64,000 nucleotides of DNA from Bacteroidaceae bacterium (lineage in GTDB: Bacteria > Bacteroidota > Bacteroidia > Bacteroidales > Bacteroidaceae): positions 1 to 64,000 of the forward strand of contig JAKSIU010000010.1 of NCBI GenBank assembly GCA_024398615.1. Direction: 5' to 3'. Both the position numbers and the translations under genes were made by a program. This document shows, piece by piece, positions 24,117 through 33,716 of the stretch (positions are counted from its first letter, which is position 1; every line of letters starts with the position of its first letter). The notes below the pieces were generated by a model. It was not told the origin of the DNA and ran no database searches. It worked only from the letters and a program-made list of their open reading frames with translations.

Positions 24117-25331
24117 ATGTTTGACGCTAATCTGATAAGGAAAGATTTTCCAATTCTTGAAAGACAGGTCTGGAACCGTCCTCTTGTCTATCTTGACAAT
24201 GCGGCCACTACACAGAAACCTGTTCAGGTGCTTGACTGTATTGAAAAATGTTACAGGGAGTACAATTCAAACGTTCACCGCGGCATACATTTCCTTTCTC
24301 AGGAATCCACCCGGCTTCTGGAGGAGGCGCGTGAAAAGGTGCGTTCCTTCATCAATGCTCCCAGTACTGATGAGATTATCTTTACCCGTGGCACTACCGA
24401 AAGTCTGAATCTGCTTGCCACATGTTTTTCGCAGCGTTTCCTGAAAGCCGGTGATGAAATAATACTTTCAGGTATGGAACATCACAGCAACATTGTTCCA
24501 TGGCAGATTCAAGCTGAAAGGGTGGGCTACAGCATCAGGGTCATACCGGTTCTTGATAACGGGGAACTGGATATGGAGGCATTCCGCAGCATGATTTCTG
24601 ACAGGACCAGACTTGTGTCGGTCACATGGGTCTCAAACGTTCTCGGTACAGTCAATCCTGTTGTGGAGATAATAAAGGCTGCTCATGAAAAGGGTATCCC
24701 GGTCGTGCTGGACGGTGCTCAAGCCGTACCTCATACCTCCATTGACGTTCAGGCACTTGATGTGGATTTTCTGGCATTCAGCGGACACAAGATATACGGG
24801 CCTACCGGAACAGGCGTGCTGTATGGCAAACGGGAACTGCTCGAAGCCATGCCTCCATATCAGGGCGGCGGCGAAATGATAGGCCACGTTTCGTTTGAAA
24901 GTACCACCTTCAATTCACTGCCGTACAAGTTCGAGGCCGGAACTCCCGATTATGTGGGTTCGATAGCATTGGGTGCGGCTATTGATTATGTGCAGGCCTT
25001 GGGCATGGACGACATCCGGCAGTACGAGAATTCGCTGTTGGAGTATGCTTGCCAGGGACTTCGGACAATACCGGGAATGCGTTTCATAGGCAATGCGGCG
25101 CACAGGAGCGGTGTCGTGTCATTTCTTGTCGGTGACATTTTCCCGTCCGATATGGGTACTCTGCTGGATCATCTCGGCATAGCTGTAAGAACCGGTCATC
25201 ACTGTGCACAGCCGCTTATGGAACGGTTCGGCATTCAGGGCACGGTACGCGCATCGGTTTCATTCTACAACACGAAGGCCGATATTGACGCCCTTGTCGC
25301 GGGCGTTGACCGTGTGCGCGGAATGTTCTGA
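24117..25331 (+). CDS. sufS: Cysteine desulfurase SufS
   Basis: A 404-residue PLP enzyme that removes sulfur from cysteine and hands it to the Suf scaffold. The PLP lysine lies in SGHKIYGPTGTGVLYG (near residue 225) and the persulfide cysteine in RTGHHCAQP (near 363). MEHHSNIVPW is the conserved His segment near residue 120. Last gene of sufBCDS; no sufE or sufU partner is present in the window, so it must lie elsewhere if needed. Confidence 0.95.
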   Translation: MFDANLIRKDFPILERQVWNRPLVYLDNAATTQKPVQVLDCIEKCYREYNSNVHRGIHFLSQESTRLLEEAREKVRSFINAPSTDEIIFTRGTTESLNLLATCFSQRFLKAGDEIILSGMEHHSNIVPWQIQAERVGYSIRVIPVLDNGELDMEAFRSMISDRTRLVSVTWVSNVLGTVNPVVEIIKAAHEKGIPVVLDGAQAVPHTSIDVQALDVDFLAFSGHKIYGPTGTGVLYGKRELLEAMPPYQGGGEMIGHVSFESTTFNSLPYKFEAGTPDYVGSIALGAAIDYVQALGMDDIRQYENSLLEYACQGLRTIPGMRFIGNAAHRSGVVSFLVGDIFPSDMGTLLDHLGIAVRTGHHCAQPLMERFGIQGTVRASVSFYNTKADIDALVAGVDRVRGMF

Positions 25332-25424
25332 TTCTAAATCTTTGTTAAATATAGTACCTTGCAATACAAGGTATGATGTATTGCATATATATTTGCAATG
25401 CAAATCATATTTAACGAAGAAGAA

Positions 25425-26018
25425 ATGGACAAAGTCTGTTATGTCGGAATTGCCGGCAAGAGCTTTACAATCGATGCCGATGCCTATGACAGGTTGGATG
25501 CGTATCTGAATGAATTCCGTGGCAAGCTGTCACCCGAAGAGAGGGCTGAGAGCATGGAAGATGTGGAAAACCGCGTGAGCGAGCTGCTGCATCAATATCA
25601 GAGCGAATCGGGAAAGGAGGTCGTGGCACTCTGGATGGTCAACGACGTGATTTCAAAGATCGGTCTGCCCGACGGCAGCGAGATGGGCGACACCTTTACT
25701 TATGCTGATGGCGAATCGGGCCGTGAGAAGACAGGCTCCAGGGAGCAGAGTCAGAAAACCTGTGAAAAGCGTATCATGCGCGATCCTGACAATCAGATGC
25801 TGGGCGGAGTGTGCAGTGGTCTTGCCCTTTATGTGGGCGTTGACGTGGTGATCATGCGCCTTGTCGTGGTGCTGATAATGTTTGCGGGCGGTTTCGGCAT
25901 ACTTGCCTACATTGTGCTGTGGATTGTAATTCCGTTGGCATCGACCCCCGAAGAGAAGTGCCGTATGCGCGGCATTCCGCTTACAAGTGAGAATCTGAAC
26001 CGTTTCCGTACCTGGTAA
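25425..26018 (+). CDS. PspC-domain membrane protein
   Basis: About 197 residues from the ATG at 25425 (an ATG at 25398 is in frame, but only 3 bp beyond the -7 box TATATTTG at 25388-25395, so less likely). The N-terminal part (1-90) is the helical domain common to Bacteroidetes PspC proteins, with FTIDADAYDRLDAYL. A PspC domain follows (IMRDPDNQMLGGVCSGLALY) with one or two membrane helices. Such proteins belong to envelope-stress systems. It is linked with the PadR gene 13 bp downstream and the membrane protein after that, whose N-terminus resembles its own. Confidence 0.85.
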   Translation: MDKVCYVGIAGKSFTIDADAYDRLDAYLNEFRGKLSPEERAESMEDVENRVSELLHQYQSESGKEVVALWMVNDVISKIGLPDGSEMGDTFTYADGESGREKTGSREQSQKTCEKRIMRDPDNQMLGGVCSGLALYVGVDVVIMRLVVVLIMFAGGFGILAYIVLWIVIPLASTPEEKCRMRGIPLTSENLNRFRTW

Positions 26019-26031
26019 AATAGAGTGATCG

Positions 26032-26364
26032 ATGGAGACTAATACTGACAACATAAGGCAGCAGATGCGCAAGGGCTTCCTTGAATACTGTATTCTGAGT
26101 CTGCTGGAAAAGGAGGACAGTTATCCTACACAGCTTATTCAGGGATTGAAGGAGGCCGGTATGACGGTTGTGGAAGGGACTCTTTATCCGCTGCTCATCA
26201 GACAGAAGAACAATGGTCTGCTTTCTTACCGCTGGGTGGAATCACCGCAGGGTCCTCCCCGCAAGTTCTATTCCATTACCCCAAAGGGCAAGGCTGCGCT
26301 TGAGGAATATGACCAGGCATGGAAGGAACTGAGTGACACAATAGGAACATTAAGAAACTTTTAA
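26032..26364 (+). CDS. PadR-family transcription regulator
   Basis: A 110-residue winged-helix regulator with the PadR pattern: EYCILSLLEKEDSYPTQLI, then VVEGTLYPLLIRQKNNGLL and GPPRKFYSITPKGKAAL. It lies between two membrane protein genes (gaps of 13 and 12 bp) and probably represses this small operon. Bacteroidetes genomes often hold PadR-PspC pairs. Confidence 0.92.
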   Translation: METNTDNIRQQMRKGFLEYCILSLLEKEDSYPTQLIQGLKEAGMTVVEGTLYPLLIRQKNNGLLSYRWVESPQGPPRKFYSITPKGKAALEEYDQAWKELSDTIGTLRNF

Positions 26365-26376
26365 CGATACAACACT

Positions 26377-27603
26377 ATGGAAAGAATAACAAAGGCCAGC
26401 ATCAACGGCATATCATTTTCCATGACAGACGACGCGTTCCATATTCTGGACGCACGTCTCACTGAACTCTCAAAAATGGGCGGCGGTATGGGACAATATG
26501 AAAAGTCCATAGCAGACTTCCTGATCAGTAACGGCGGACGTGACAATGTCATTAACGAATCTCTGGCACGCCGTGCGGTTGAGCAGGCAGGAGGACCCAG
26601 AAAAGCATCGCAGTCATCGGCTTCAAATAAGGAAAAGAATGGCGGCGGATGTTCGAACGGATGTCTCAGGGCCATGCTCATCACATTGCTGGTAATACTC
26701 TGTTTCCCATTGGTAATTGTGGTTCTGGCTCTGCTGATAGCCGCAGTTTGCGCACTGTTCGGCGTGACCATCGCGGGCCTTGGGACCACAGGCGTAATGG
26801 CTGGAGTGTTTGGCTCTTTAGCAGGTCTCGGTATGGGAAGCGCTTTCGGAATAAAAATGCTTGTGCTGCTGCTCGTGCTGCTTCCCATTGCATGCATAAT
26901 ATGGGCCCTGGTGATTCTGTTTTCAAAAGACAGGACCGGAAAATGGAAACCGCTTGTCATGGTGTTCCTTATATGGCTGATTGCCGCTATTTTGTGCGCC
27001 GGTCTGATTGGTAATAGTTTCAGGACAGTCGGAACAACAACTTCATATACCACTTCTGGCGGTACCGGATTCAACTTGAATTCCGATACGCTGTTCATCC
27101 GTCTGGAACCTGTGGAGAGGGGCGAAAATGACGGTATGCTGGTATATGGCAATGATGACAATTTTGTTCTGGCTTACGCGCCCAAACTGGCCGACGGCAA
27201 GAAAACGAAATTATCTGACCTGAAGAGTGCCATAGTCTATCCGGCTCTGGAACTGGAAAGCGAGTGGCCGGGCGATACTCTTAAGCATGTCAGGATATCG
27301 CACAGGGAAGTGTATAAGACGTCCAAAGGTTCCGGGAGAGACGAACAGGAGTTCATGAACAGCTTCTCAGATACAAGGAATTACCGTATTGAGGGCGATA
27401 CTTTGGTCCTTCTGCCTTCGAAGGCCACTTTCAATGACGGATTCCGGTTGGAAGGTTATGAAATCAGACATCCGTGGAATGTCAAGGTGGTAGTCACCGA
27501 ACCGGTGCCGCATGACTTTGAATCGACCACGAATTTCCAGAACATTTTCTCAAGGAATTTCAATCTGAACATTCTTGTCAAGGCAATTGACGAACTGGAT
27601 TGA
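26377..27603 (+). CDS. Membrane protein of the PadR-PspC operon
   Basis: A 408-residue protein. Its first 40 residues (SINGISFSMTDDAFHILDA) resemble the N-terminal domain of the PspC protein encoded two genes upstream. A Gly/Cys-rich segment and three to four membrane helices (residues 95-220) follow, then a 190-residue, probably extracytoplasmic, C-terminal domain. Function unknown; the shared N-terminal domain and co-expression suggest it works with the PspC protein in sensing or buffering membrane stress (inference). Confidence 0.78.
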   Translation: MERITKASINGISFSMTDDAFHILDARLTELSKMGGGMGQYEKSIADFLISNGGRDNVINESLARRAVEQAGGPRKASQSSASNKEKNGGGCSNGCLRAMLITLLVILCFPLVIVVLALLIAAVCALFGVTIAGLGTTGVMAGVFGSLAGLGMGSAFGIKMLVLLLVLLPIACIIWALVILFSKDRTGKWKPLVMVFLIWLIAAILCAGLIGNSFRTVGTTTSYTTSGGTGFNLNSDTLFIRLEPVERGENDGMLVYGNDDNFVLAYAPKLADGKKTKLSDLKSAIVYPALELESEWPGDTLKHVRISHREVYKTSKGSGRDEQEFMNSFSDTRNYRIEGDTLVLLPSKATFNDGFRLEGYEIRHPWNVKVVVTEPVPHDFESTTNFQNIFSRNFNLNILVKAIDELD

Positions 27604-27661
27604 CACTATGACGGAATAATTGCTAACTTTGCAGTCCGAAAATGAACAAATACAAAATATT

Positions 27662-29164
27662 ATGGCAAAGAAAGCACTACTTATGATTCTTGACGGCTGG
27701 GGCATTGGAAACCGCTCAAAGGCCGATGTTATATTCAACACTCCTACGCCATACATGGACTATCTGATGGCCAATTACCCTCACGCCCAGCTGCTTGCCA
27801 GCGGCGAGAACGTAGGTCTGCCTGACGGTCAGATGGGTAACAGCGAGGTAGGTCATCTGAATATCGGTGCCGGTCGCGTTGTCTATCAGGATCTGGTAAA
27901 GATCAACCGCGCCATTGCCGACGGCTCAATCCGTCAGAACAAGGAGATAGTTGCAGCATACAGCTATGCCAAGGAAACCGGAAAGAAGCTCCATCTCATG
28001 GGCCTGGTTTCAAACGGCGGTGTCCATTCATCACTTGAGCATCTGTTCTGCCTTTGCGACATTGCCCGCGAATACGGTCTTGACAACGCTTACGTCCACT
28101 GTTTCATGGACGGCCGTGATACGGACCCGAAGAGCGGCAAGGGCTTCATCGAACAGCTTGTAAAACGCGGTGACAAGGTCGCTTCAATTATCGGACGCTA
28201 TTATTCCATGGACCGTGACAAGCGTTGGGAGCGCGTGAAGTTGGGCTATGACCAGCTGGTGAACGGCGAGGGCCGCAAGGTTACTGACATGGTTCAGGCC
28301 GTTGAGGACTCATACGCCGAGGGCGTGACTGACGAATTCATGAAGCCTATTGTCAATGAGGCATACGACAGCCGCATTGAAGAGGGTGACGTGGTGATTT
28401 TCTTCAATTTCCGTAACGACCGTGCCAAGGAGATGACCATTGCCCTGACGCAGAAGGATATGCCTGAGAACGGCATGCATACCATCCCGGGACTGCAGTA
28501 CTACTGCCTGACTCCGTACGATGCATCGTTCACCGGCGTACACATTCTCTTTGATAAGGAAAATGTGAACAACACTCTTGGCGAGTACGTTTCATCAAAG
28601 GGCCTGTCACAGCTGCACATTGCCGAAACGGAGAAGTATGCACATGTGACATTCTTCCTGAACGGTGGCCGTGAGACTCCGTATGAAGGTGAGGACCGCA
28701 TCCTGGTTCCGTCACCGAAGGTTGCCACATATGACCTGCAGCCCGAAATGAGCGCATACCTGGTTCGTGACAAGCTGGTCGAGGCTATCGGAACAGACAA
28801 GTATGACTTCATTGTAGTGAACTTTGCAAACGGCGATATGGTTGGACATACCGGTGTGTATGAGGCAATCGAGAAGGCTGTCGTTGCAGTTGACGCTTGT
28901 GTGCACGATGTCATTGAAGCAGCCAAGGCTCACGGATACGAGGCCATTATCATAGCTGACCACGGAAATGCCGACAATGCTGTAAATGCCGATGGAACTC
29001 CCAATACGGCTCATTCGCTGAACCCGGTTCCATGCATCTATATCACTCAGAACAAGGATGCAAAGGTAGCCGACGGAATTCTGGCCGATGTAGCTCCAAG
29101 CATTCTTACAATCATGGGTCAGCCTATTCCTGCTGAGATGACAGGAAAGAACCTTCTTGGCTAA
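27662..29164 (+). CDS. gpmI: 2,3-bisphosphoglycerate-independent phosphoglycerate mutase
   Basis: A 500-residue glycolytic enzyme interconverting 3- and 2-phosphoglycerate. The metal-binding and phospho-Ser motifs are clear: [10 protein letters not shown] at the start, [15 protein letters not shown] with the nucleophile Ser near residue 60, MDGRDTDP near 152, and [11 protein letters not shown] and [10 protein letters not shown] near the C-terminus. I start at 27662 ([10 protein letters not shown]) instead of the upstream ATG because a -7 box TAACTTTG at 27624-27631 lies between them. Confidence 0.96.
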   Translation: MAKKALLMILDGWGIGNRSKADVIFNTPTPYMDYLMANYPHAQLLASGENVGLPDGQMGNSEVGHLNIGAGRVVYQDLVKINRAIADGSIRQNKEIVAAYSYAKETGKKLHLMGLVSNGGVHSSLEHLFCLCDIAREYGLDNAYVHCFMDGRDTDPKSGKGFIEQLVKRGDKVASIIGRYYSMDRDKRWERVKLGYDQLVNGEGRKVTDMVQAVEDSYAEGVTDEFMKPIVNEAYDSRIEEGDVVIFFNFRNDRAKEMTIALTQKDMPENGMHTIPGLQYYCLTPYDASFTGVHILFDKENVNNTLGEYVSSKGLSQLHIAETEKYAHVTFFLNGGRETPYEGEDRILVPSPKVATYDLQPEMSAYLVRDKLVEAIGTDKYDFIVVNFANGDMVGHTGVYEAIEKAVVAVDACVHDVIEAAKAHGYEAIIIADHGNADNAVNADGTPNTAHSLNPVPCIYITQNKDAKVADGILADVAPSILTIMGQPIPAEMTGKNLLG

Positions 29165-29195
29165 TCTTGTTTAGGTAATTTAGAGCTTTTTAATC

Positions 29196-29228
29196 CAGCC
29201 CGAGCCTTCCGGTTCGGGCTGTTTTTTG
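29196..29228 (+). terminator. Terminator of gpmI
   Basis: CAGCCCGA pairs with TCGGGCTG (8 bp, extended by three inner pairs around a TTCC loop), followed by six T. Confidence 0.88.
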
Positions 29229-29260
29229 TAATTTCGCGGAAATTTTTTCTTACAAGTCAA

Positions 29261-30661
29261 ATGAAACTGATTCCCGTATATACCTGGAACAGGAATGTTC
29301 TGTCATTCAACCGTAAAAGCGACCATCTTTCGCATCAGCCCTGGACTCAGGGAGTCCTGTTGTTGATTTGTGTCATTGTTGCCATGCTGCTGGCAAACCT
29401 GCCTGCAACAAGCTACTATTACCGTGCTTTTCTGGAAACGGATATACAGATTCACATGCTGAGTCCCAACGGTGTGGTGGACTGGCGTTTCCCGCGTGAC
29501 CTGACAATCGAGAAGCTTATCAACGATGTCCTCATGGTAGTGTTCTTCTTTACTGTGGGACTGGAGATCAGGCGTGAAGTGGCTCATGGCGAACTGTCTT
29601 CCATGAAGAAGGCCATGCTTCCTATCATAGCCGCTTTCGGTGGTGTTGCCATGCCGGCAATCATCTATACGCTGGTGAACCGTGGAACCGATGCCGCAGG
29701 CGGATGGGGTATACCGACAGCTACAGACATAGCCTTTGCCGTGTGCATACTTTCAGTCCTCGGTGACAGGGTGCCGGTCTCGCTCAAGGTGTTCCTTACC
29801 GCGCTTGCCATTGCCGATGATCTGATCGCGATACTTGTCGTGGCAATTTTCTACGGTGGTACCATCAATCTGAAACTGCTTGCCATTTCACTCCTGGTCA
29901 TAGCATTTGCTTTGCTGTTGAACCGGCTCGGCCAGAAGCACATGTGGCCGTATCTGATGCTGGCTTTTGTGGTGTGGATACTTTTCTATTATTCGGGCAT
30001 TCATGCTACCATGTCGGGCGTCGTCATGGCTTTCCTGATACCGTCAAACGCCCGTTATGAACGTCCGTATGTGATGCATAAAATCAAGACGTACTCCGGG
30101 AAACTTCTTGAATATGACCGTATTGACGATGAGACAATGTTCCCCAACGGTCCACAGCGTCATTTCCTGCGCCGCCTGCACAAGACAGCATACGGTTCCA
30201 TGGCTATGAGCTACCGCGTTGAACATGCCCTTTCGCCCTGGGTCAATTTCCTTATCATGCCGATATTCGCACTGGCAAATGCAGGAGTAGAAATACCTGA
30301 TCTGTCATTCTTCAATATTTTCAATACCTCAACGGCTGCACAGGGAGTGGGTCTTGGTGTATTCCTGGGACTGGTATTGGGAAAACCCATAGGCATTACC
30401 CTGCTCAGCTTCATTTCCATCAAGACAGGAATATGCGCTATGCCGGAAAAGTCGAACTGGCCCATGTTCTTTGCTGTAGCCTGTCTGGGCGGAATAGGAT
30501 TCACCATGTCGATATTCGTTGACACTCTGTCGTTCCAGGATGCCGCAGCCATGGAAGCCATGAGAAATTCCGGAAAGATAGCCATACTGCTTGGCTCAAT
30601 TACCGCAGGTATTCTTGGCACCATTCTGATCAAGGCCGTATCGTCGGTACAGAAGAACTGA
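29261..30661 (+). CDS. nhaA: Na+/H+ antiporter NhaA
   Basis: A 466-residue inner-membrane antiporter with about 12 helices. Family landmarks are FFTVGLEIRREVAHGELSS, the ion-site pair in ALAIADDLIAILVVAIFY, GIHATMSGVVMAFLIP, and GIGFTMSIFVDTL near the C-terminus. A loop insertion of about 50 residues in the middle (near residues 265-320) is usual for Bacteroidetes members. Exports Na+ and balances cytoplasmic pH. Single-gene unit between two hairpin terminators. Confidence 0.95.
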   Translation: MKLIPVYTWNRNVLSFNRKSDHLSHQPWTQGVLLLICVIVAMLLANLPATSYYYRAFLETDIQIHMLSPNGVVDWRFPRDLTIEKLINDVLMVVFFFTVGLEIRREVAHGELSSMKKAMLPIIAAFGGVAMPAIIYTLVNRGTDAAGGWGIPTATDIAFAVCILSVLGDRVPVSLKVFLTALAIADDLIAILVVAIFYGGTINLKLLAISLLVIAFALLLNRLGQKHMWPYLMLAFVVWILFYYSGIHATMSGVVMAFLIPSNARYERPYVMHKIKTYSGKLLEYDRIDDETMFPNGPQRHFLRRLHKTAYGSMAMSYRVEHALSPWVNFLIMPIFALANAGVEIPDLSFFNIFNTSTAAQGVGLGVFLGLVLGKPIGITLLSFISIKTGICAMPEKSNWPMFFAVACLGGIGFTMSIFVDTLSFQDAAAMEAMRNSGKIAILLGSITAGILGTILIKAVSSVQKN

Positions 30662-30678
30662 AAAGTCCATATAAACAG

Positions 30679-30713
30679 AAAGAACTCCGTATCCTGTTGA
30701 TATGGAGTTCTTT
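30679..30713. terminator. Terminator between nhaA and tRNA-Val
   Basis: AAAGAACTCC pairs with GGAGTTCTTT (10 bp). Symmetric A/T flanks allow it to serve nhaA and the convergent tRNA-Val. Confidence 0.85.
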
Positions 30714-30720
30714 GTTTGAG

Positions 30721-30795
30721 TGTTTCGTCGCGGATTCGAACCGCGGACCTCTTGCGTGTGAAGCAAGCGCTCTGAACCGGCTGAGCTAACGAAAC
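30721..30795 (-). tRNA. tRNA-Val (anticodon CAC)
   Basis: 75 nt on the minus strand, acceptor GTTTCGT with ACGAAAC, discriminator A. The anticodon stem CTTGC/GCAAG encloses loop TTCACAC. A TATCTTTG -7 box lies upstream at 30831-30838. Confidence 0.9.
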
Positions 30796-30861
30796 ATCAT
30801 GTTTTGCGTCCCTTGTGGGGAATTGCGCGGCAAAGATACTGCTTTCTTTGACAATTGGCGC

Positions 30862-31611
30862 TTACGGCCAGTATTTTATTTCGCGGCGCAGTATTTCACG
30901 GGCCATTCGGATCTTGTTGTAGGTGCGTGCCTCAATCCAGTTGCCGTGGTCATCAAATGCTGTGTACTCTGTCCTTGTGATATCGTCAAGGGTGGTTCCG
31001 GCAGTCTTGACGTGTTTTTCAATGATGTCACCATTGGATGAGAACACATTCTCTTCGATGATTTCCTTACCGGATGCATCGGTCGAACTGATGCTGACCG
31101 GACGGCCTTGGGCATCGGTCTTGATTATGCTGGTCATTGTAACCTTTCCGTCATTGGTGACAGTTGAGCGGTATTTTCTGAACAGTTTCCTTTCGCGTAC
31201 CTCCATACGGCTGACCTTGCTCCCTGAATAGCTGTCATAGACCAGGAGCCCCTTTTCGTGTGAGACAAGCTCCAGTCTGCCCAGAACCTTGTGGGCACCG
31301 TTTTCGTTTGTGCTGCGTATGCAGACTCCGTTCTCGAACATGCTTTCGGCCTGCGACTGGATGCGTCCGGTGCTGTCCATGCGTACGGAGCAGATTTCGT
31401 TGCCTTCGGTGTCGTAGGCCGATGCAATGATGAACATCAGTGAATCATTCCCGTTCCCTGTTCTCCAGTCGGGCGGGGTGATATGATATACGGTGACTTC
31501 CTGAACCTGTCCCTTCATCCCTCCGAACGGCGGTTGCTGGAACCCCTGTCTTGTGCAGGCACCCAACACCAGTGTTAGTATGGCCAGCAATGATAATCGT
31601 CTCATATACAT
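30862..31611 (-). CDS. Lipoprotein, unknown function
   Basis: A 249-residue protein with a signal peptide and lipobox LGAC (Cys near residue 19), so likely an outer-membrane lipoprotein. The body has repeated short beta units of the kind DTEGNEI, DAQGRPV, DHGNWIEA, reminiscent of YD/RHS-like strand repeats, with no catalytic motif visible. It lies 9 bp after the DUF3109 gene in the same direction, so the two may be co-transcribed. Confidence 0.75.
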   Translation of the reverse strand: MYMRRLSLLAILTLVLGACTRQGFQQPPFGGMKGQVQEVTVYHITPPDWRTGNGNDSLMFIIASAYDTEGNEICSVRMDSTGRIQSQAESMFENGVCIRSTNENGAHKVLGRLELVSHEKGLLVYDSYSGSKVSRMEVRERKLFRKYRSTVTNDGKVTMTSIIKTDAQGRPVSISSTDASGKEIIEENVFSSNGDIIEKHVKTAGTTLDDITRTEYTAFDDHGNWIEARTYNKIRMAREILRREIKYWP

Positions 31612-31620
31612 TCTATGTTG

Positions 31621-32199
31621 TCAGATTATGTTCTGTTTCTTCAATTCGCTTACTGTCAGTTCCAGTTCGTCATACCATTCCTGGCCGAAACGGCGGATCA
31701 GCGGCTCCTTGAGGCACTTGTAGACGGGAAGTCCCAGTCTCTGACCTTTTATGACAGCCGGACGGCATACGTCCCATCGGTCGTAATTGAGCCCCCAGTA
31801 TGGTCCAAGTTTCTTGACACGAATGGGGTAGAGATGGCATGACACCGGTTTCATGAACTTGCATCGGCCTTCACGGAAAGCCTTTTCGATGGCGCAGTAG
31901 CAGTTGCCGTCCCGGTGGATGGTGAATACACAGTCCTTACCGCCTACAATAGACGTTACAAGTTCGCCTTCGGGGTCAGGATATGCGACTCCCTGGCTTT
32001 CAATGACCTGTCTGGCTTCAGGAGAAAGATCGTCCCAGATTATGGGTAGCAGCTGTTCTATCTGCCCGATTTCCTGAGGGGTGACAGGAGCTCCGGCATC
32101 ACCCTCGACACAGCAGGCTCCGTGACATTTGGACAGGTCGCAGCAGAACTGTTTTGTCAGAACGTCAAAAGATACTATTGTGTCACCAATCTGGATCAT
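31621..32199 (-). CDS. DUF3109 family cysteine-rich protein
   Basis: A 192-residue soluble protein rich in ordered cysteines: CCDLSKCHGACC near the N-terminus, then GKDCVF, NCYCAIEKAF, CKFMKPVSCHLYP and VCRPAV. The layout resembles the YkgJ/DUF3109 group, whose cysteines may bind a metal or Fe-S cluster. Function unknown. The open frame runs to 32244, but a minus-strand -7 box TAATTTTG at 32226-32233 lies inside it, so the ATG at 32199 (MIQIGDTIVSFDV) is the better start. Confidence 0.83.
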   Translation of the reverse strand: MIQIGDTIVSFDVLTKQFCCDLSKCHGACCVEGDAGAPVTPQEIGQIEQLLPIIWDDLSPEARQVIESQGVAYPDPEGELVTSIVGGKDCVFTIHRDGNCYCAIEKAFREGRCKFMKPVSCHLYPIRVKKLGPYWGLNYDRWDVCRPAVIKGQRLGLPVYKCLKEPLIRRFGQEWYDELELTVSELKKQNII

Positions 32200-32324
32200 G
32201 TCTCTGCAAAGGGAAATGAGTCCGGCAAAATTAGTGTTTTTCACCGATTAAGTTTAACTTTGCCTCATTAAGCGAATAAACTTTATCAGTTAAAGGCATT
32301 AACTATAACCAAAACATATCAGAA

Positions 32325-33353
32325 ATGAAAAAGAATCTTCTTGTTGCAGTGGCCCTTATGGCTTCAATGACTTGTTTCGCACAGTTCCCCGGCGGCGGCT
32401 TTGGCGGTTTCGGCGGCGGTATGCCTCCTATGGGCGGCGGTTTCGGTGGCGGTTTCCCAGGACTTGGCGGTGATCAGTCATCACAGACCCAGGCTGAATA
32501 TTCGGAAAAGTTCGCCGATATCGATTATGTGGGTGATGATCAGATATATCATAAGCTTGACATTTATCTGCCAAAGGAAGTCAAGGACAAATATCCAGTA
32601 GTGGTTCATGTCTACGGTAGCGCATGGGGCTCGAACAGTTCCAAGGGTGCTGCCGATATCAATACAATCTGCGCTGCCCTGCTCAAAGCCGGTTATGCAG
32701 TCGTGACTCCGAATCACCGTTCCATTTCCGATGCCAAGTGGCCGGCTCAGATCAACGATATCAAGGCTGTTATCCGCTTTATCCGCGGCAATGCCGACAA
32801 GTACAAGTTCGATACATCATTCATTGCAACATCCGGTTTCTCATCAGGCGGTCATCTTGCATCAGTCTGCGCACTGTCCAACGGTGTCAAGGTTGCCAAG
32901 CTGAACAAGGCCGAGTATGATATCGAAGGCAGTCTGGGTGCATACACCGATCAGTCAAGCAAGGTCAATGCTTTCTGCAACTGGTCAGGTTCTACCGAGG
33001 TCCTGCACATGGACTGCGGCAATGCCATGCAGTTCGGAGGCCCGGGCAACTCACCTGAGGAACAGATTCTGGGTATGGCAAAGCAGGGTAATGAAGACAA
33101 CTTCCTGCTTCTCTCTCCGTCAGGCTATCTGGATAAGGACGATGTCGCCGGTTATATCTTCCACGGTGATCAGGATTTTGTCGTTGCATCATGTGTGAAC
33201 CAGTATCTGTATGAACAGATGCAGAAGTACGGCGTTGAGAGCTACATCCACCACGAGCCGCAGGGCGGTCACGGAATGGGCATGTATTCAGAGGAAAACC
33301 TGAAGAAGATGACCGACTTCCTGGATGCACAGCGCGCCAAGCTGGCCAAATAA
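32325..33353 (+). CDS. Secreted alpha/beta-hydrolase (esterase)
   Basis: A 342-residue protein with a signal peptide (about 20 residues) and then a Gly/Phe/Pro-rich low-complexity stretch to residue 48. The hydrolase domain has the nucleophile elbow GFSSGGH (Ser near residue 173), the Asp in FHGDQDFVV and the His in QGGHGMGM. It resembles the BD-FAE/acetyl esterase type that removes acetyl or feruloyl groups from plant polysaccharides. The substrate is inference. It is a single gene ending at a strong terminator, divergent from the DUF3109 gene. Confidence 0.85.
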   Translation: MKKNLLVAVALMASMTCFAQFPGGGFGGFGGGMPPMGGGFGGGFPGLGGDQSSQTQAEYSEKFADIDYVGDDQIYHKLDIYLPKEVKDKYPVVVHVYGSAWGSNSSKGAADINTICAALLKAGYAVVTPNHRSISDAKWPAQINDIKAVIRFIRGNADKYKFDTSFIATSGFSSGGHLASVCALSNGVKVAKLNKAEYDIEGSLGAYTDQSSKVNAFCNWSGSTEVLHMDCGNAMQFGGPGNSPEEQILGMAKQGNEDNFLLLSPSGYLDKDDVAGYIFHGDQDFVVASCVNQYLYEQMQKYGVESYIHHEPQGGHGMGMYSEENLKKMTDFLDAQRAKLAK

Positions 33354-33379
33354 CACCTGTCGCATACATTTGCATAATT

Positions 33380-33416
33380 ACGGAGGTACCTTTCGGGGTA
33401 CTTCCGTTTTTATTTT
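33380..33416 (+). terminator. Terminator of the esterase gene
   Basis: ACGGAGGTACC pairs with GGTACTTCCGT (11 bp, one G-U) with a TTTCG loop and a T-rich tail. Confidence 0.85.
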
Positions 33417-33433
33417 TTAAAACTGGTGGAAAA

Positions 33434-33458
33434 AACAAAAGCGGCCGGATAGGCCGCC
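33434..33458 (-). terminator. Terminator of tRNA-Val (GAC)
   Basis: GCGGCC/GGCCGC stem with a T-rich tail on the minus strand. Confidence 0.75.
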
Positions 33459-33463
33459 TTGGG

Positions 33464-33538
33464 TGATCCTTAGCAGATTTGAACTGCTGACCTCTTGCCT
33501 GTCAAGCAAGCGCTCTAAACCAACTGAGCTAAAGGATC
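33464..33538 (-). tRNA. tRNA-Val (anticodon GAC)
   Basis: 75 nt on the minus strand: acceptor GATCCTT with AAGGATC, discriminator A, anticodon loop TTGACAG in stem CTTGC/GCAAG. The loop gives GAC, reading GUC. A minus-strand TACCTTTG box lies upstream at 33579-33586. Confidence 0.88.
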
Positions 33539-33716
33539 AATCTGTCTGAAATGCATGCAAACTTTCTGGTTTGCGCGGCAAAGGTAGTGCTTTTGTCGGA
33601 ATCTGCAATAGCCATGGATACTATTGGGCAATATTTTTTTGTAATTTCGCGGCCGAAAATTTGAAAAGGATAACAAACAGGTCGGAAATGCCGACCGGAA
33701 TGACATTTTTTGTTCT

